NCBI GenBank assembly: GCA_017432405.1
Contig: JAFRJF010000221.1
Location: 1 to 7,547 of the forward strand
Reading direction: 5' to 3'
Origin: Clostridia bacterium
GTDB lineage: Bacteria; Bacillota_A; Clostridia; Christensenellales; Aristaeellaceae
DNA: 7,547 nt
A model generated the notes under the pieces. That model did not search any database, had not been told where the DNA came from, and saw only the letters and a list, made by a program, of their open reading frames with translations. Positions within the stretch are counted from its first letter, which is position 1, and each line of letters opens with the position of its first letter. Of the stretch, positions 5,788 through 7,547 are shown in pieces. The translations under genes were made by a program, and so were the position numbers.

Positions 5788-6764
5788 AACTGAAAAAGCT
5801 GACCGGCTCCCGCGAATTCCTCTTGTTCATCATCGTCATCGCGATGTTCGCCATCGTATCGATCATCAACCCGGCGTTCTTCTCGTTCAAGGCCGTCACC
5901 GACATGCTGCGCAACAACGCCGTCACGCTGGTCATGGCCCTGGGCATGCTGGGCGTGATGCTGGTGGGCGGCATCGACATCTCGATCACGTCCACGCTGG
6001 CGCTGTCGGGCATGGCCATCGGCATGCTGCTGAAGTACGGCCATATCCAGTCGACGCTGCTGTGCTTCCTGATCACGATGGGCATCGGCACCGCCTGCGG
6101 CGCGCTGGTGGGGCTGCTGATCTCCCGGGCGGGCGTTCCGCCCATCATCGCCTCGATGGGCTTTATGTACATCTACCGCGCCATGGGCTACCTGATCTCC
6201 CACGGCGGCGAATGGGCCAGCGCCGCGGCGCTGGGCGACTTCAAGAACTTCGGCACCGACAAGCTGCTGGGCCTGAGCAAGGTCATCTGGGTCATCATAC
6301 TGTGCTATATCGTCTTCTTCATCGTGATGAAGTGGACCCGCATCGGCCGACAGGTGTACGCCGTCGGCTCCAACGCCGAGGCCGCCGAGGTCTCCGGCAT
6401 CAAGGTCAAGAACATCAAGCTGATGGTGCACACGGTCATGGGCCTGCTGGCCGGCCTGGCGGGCTCCCTTCAGGTGGCGGTCTACGCCTCGGCCATGCCC
6501 AACATGGCCCAGGGCGGCGAGATGGACGTCATCGCGGCCTGCGTCATCGGCGGCGTCAGCATGTCCGGCGGCCGCGGCTCGGTGATCGGGGCGCTGCTGG
6601 GCGCGCTGATCATGGCCATGATCCCCAAGGCGCTGCCGCTTTTGCACATCGACGCCCTGTGGCAGAATATGATCAAGGGCGTCATGATACTGGCCGTCGT
6701 GGTCATCAACGTCATCCTCCAGCGGGTGGCCAACAGAAACGCCCTGGCGAGAAGGGAGATGTGA
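5784..6764 (+). CDS. CUT2-family sugar ABC importer, first permease
   Basis: This 326-aa polytopic inner-membrane protein belongs to the RbsC/XylH/LsrC-type permease family and forms part of the translocation channel. Visible family marks are NPAFFSFKAVTDMLRNNA at 29-46, the core motif MLVGGIDISITST at 59-71, GVPPIIASMGFMYIYRA at 117-133, the cytoplasmic coupling loop GRQVYAVGSNAEAAEVSGI at 188-206, and the late GGVSMSGGRGSVIGALLGA at 256-274. I count about eight to ten hydrophobic segments. Its length is normal. It starts inside the ATPase stop codon (ATGA, 5784-5787), with a near-consensus AGGAGG at 5772-5777 and a 6-nt spacing, so translation is coupled. It probably pairs with the following, clearly different permease rather than forming a homodimer. 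Confidence 0.94.
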   Translation: MKLKKLTGSREFLLFIIVIAMFAIVSIINPAFFSFKAVTDMLRNNAVTLVMALGMLGVMLVGGIDISITSTLALSGMAIGMLLKYGHIQSTLLCFLITMGIGTACGALVGLLISRAGVPPIIASMGFMYIYRAMGYLISHGGEWASAAALGDFKNFGTDKLLGLSKVIWVIILCYIVFFIVMKWTRIGRQVYAVGSNAEAAEVSGIKVKNIKLMVHTVMGLLAGLAGSLQVAVYASAMPNMAQGGEMDVIAACVIGGVSMSGGRGSVIGALLGALIMAMIPKALPLLHIDALWQNMIKGVMILAVVVINVILQRVANRNALARREM

Positions 6765-6767
6765 TTC

Positions 6768-7547
6768 ATGGCGGGCAAATCCGGAAGAAGCATTAACAAC
6801 GTCCCCGAATCGCCGATCAAAAAGCTGTTATTCGGCTGGGAGGGCATACTGATCCTGGTGTTCATCGGCGTGAACATCTTCTGCAAATGGTTCTCCGAAT
6901 ACTACAACATGTTCAACCTGCTCAGGCAGATGCCGGTCTACCTGGCCGAGGTCTTCCTGATGCTGGTGATGGCCTTCATACTGGTCATGGGCGAAATCGA
7001 CATCTCCGTGGGCTCCACGGTGTGCCTGGCCGCGACCCTGGCCTGCATCATCAGCAACGCCGGCGCGCCGTTCCCGCTGGTCATACTGGCCACGCTGGCG
7101 GTGGGCACCTGCTGCGGCCTGATCAACGCTTTCATACTGACCCGCTTCCCCGAGCTTCCCCCGATGATCGTGACCCTGGCCACACAGATCATCTTCCGCG
7201 GCATCGCGGAGATCGTGCTGGGCAGCGGCGGTTCGGTATCGGTGGCCAATACCGCCGGCTTCAAGGCCATCAGCGGCAAGATCGGCACGGTGCCCTACAT
7301 CCTGTTCCTGGTGCTCATACTGGCCGTCGTCGCCGGCATCGTACTGGGCAGGAGCACCTTCGGCCGCAAGGTCTACGCCATCGGCACCAATCGGCTGGCC
7401 GCCCGCTATTCCGGCGTGGCGGTGGAAAAGATCCGCTTCATCATCTACACCCTGATGGGCACCGCCGCGGGCCTGTGCGCGCTGTTCATGGTGGCCTCGT
7501 CCTACGGCGCGAACACCACCACCGGCACCGGCTTTGAGATGGACGCC
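6768..7547 (+). CDS. CUT2-family sugar ABC importer, second permease, 3'-partial
   Basis: The frame runs from ATG 6768 to the window edge without a stop, giving 260 residues of an expected 310-340. It starts 3 bp after the first permease stops, with AAGGGAG upstream (about 6752-6757, roughly 10 nt away). After a polar N-terminus (1-20) come a membrane segment at about 24-41, YYNMFNLLRQM at 45-55, the core motif LVMGEIDISVGST at 72-84 (Glu76 replaces the second Gly of the usual GGIDxS), PPMIVTLATQIIFRGIAE at 131-148, and the coupling loop FGRKVYAIGTNRLAARYSG at 198-216. It is clearly homologous to, but not a copy of, the first permease. Paired unlike permeases are typical of rhamnose (RhaP/RhaQ), AI-2 (LsrC/LsrD) and YtfT/YjfF systems. 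The substrate-binding protein probably follows beyond the edge. Confidence 0.92.
   Translation, partial: MAGKSGRSINNVPESPIKKLLFGWEGILILVFIGVNIFCKWFSEYYNMFNLLRQMPVYLAEVFLMLVMAFILVMGEIDISVGSTVCLAATLACIISNAGAPFPLVILATLAVGTCCGLINAFILTRFPELPPMIVTLATQIIFRGIAEIVLGSGGSVSVANTAGFKAISGKIGTVPYILFLVLILAVVAGIVLGRSTFGRKVYAIGTNRLAARYSGVAVEKIRFIIYTLMGTAAGLCALFMVASSYGANTTTGTGFEMDA

Noticed and set aside
6887..7537. Plus-strand open frame of 216 codons near the right edge
   Set aside because: It is out of frame with the true permease that begins at 6768. The translation is Arg/His/Gly-rich, while the 6768 frame gives a clear CUT2 permease.

Overview
The window is one GC-rich bacterial segment with every gene on the + strand. 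Coding DNA is strongly biased to G/C at third positions, and the two intergenic regions are AT-rich with textbook sigma-A type promoters. A LytR-CpsA-Psr (LCP) wall-polymer ligase, consensus TTGACA/TATAAT promoters and mostly strong GGAGG-like ribosome binding sites suggest a high-GC member of the Bacillota (Clostridia-like), but no rRNA or marker gene confirms this. The assignment is inference.

Layout. (1) 3-1634: the 3' part of a gene for an AAA+ ATPase of McrB-like architecture. It has an Ala/Pro-rich N-terminal part, a long coiled coil and a P-loop domain. The frame is open to the left edge, so the true start probably lies outside the window. (2) 1675-2691: a membrane-anchored LCP protein, 40 bp downstream, with no visible Shine-Dalgarno sequence. 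(3) 2692-2812: an intergenic region with a 7-bp tandem repeat, a perfect 10-bp-stem palindrome and an extended -10 promoter. (4) 2813-4066: a diguanylate cyclase built as degenerate receiver, PAS, GGDEF. The GGDEF motif and RxxD inhibitory site are intact. The receiver carries Glu where the phospho-acceptor Asp should be. (5) 4067-4269: a 203-bp regulatory region with a 12-bp palindrome, a weak AT hairpin, a near-perfect promoter and a roughly 115-nt leader with several inverted repeats. (6) 4270 to the right edge: the start of a CUT2-type (ribose/galactose/rhamnose/AI-2 class) ABC importer operon. It encodes a duplicated ATP-binding protein and two different permeases, the second cut by the window end.

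How they work together. The importer genes are one transcription unit: the ATPase and first permease overlap by 4 bp (ATGA) and the second permease starts 3 bp after the first stops. Two dissimilar permeases suggest a heterodimeric channel, as in rhamnose, AI-2 or YtfT/YjfF-type systems. The periplasmic-type (here lipoprotein) substrate-binding protein and any catabolic genes are not in the window, so the substrate cannot be fixed. The cyclase has its own promoter and is probably a separate unit. The ATPase and LCP genes may be co-transcribed but no functional link is evident.

No CRISPR, mobile element, RNA gene or obviously novel defence system was seen. The most unusual items are the Glu-substituted pseudo-receiver on the cyclase, the unassigned McrB-like ATPase with an altered sensor region, the possibly leaderless LCP gene, the intergenic palindromes, and a strong ATA-CTG codon-pair preference across all genes.
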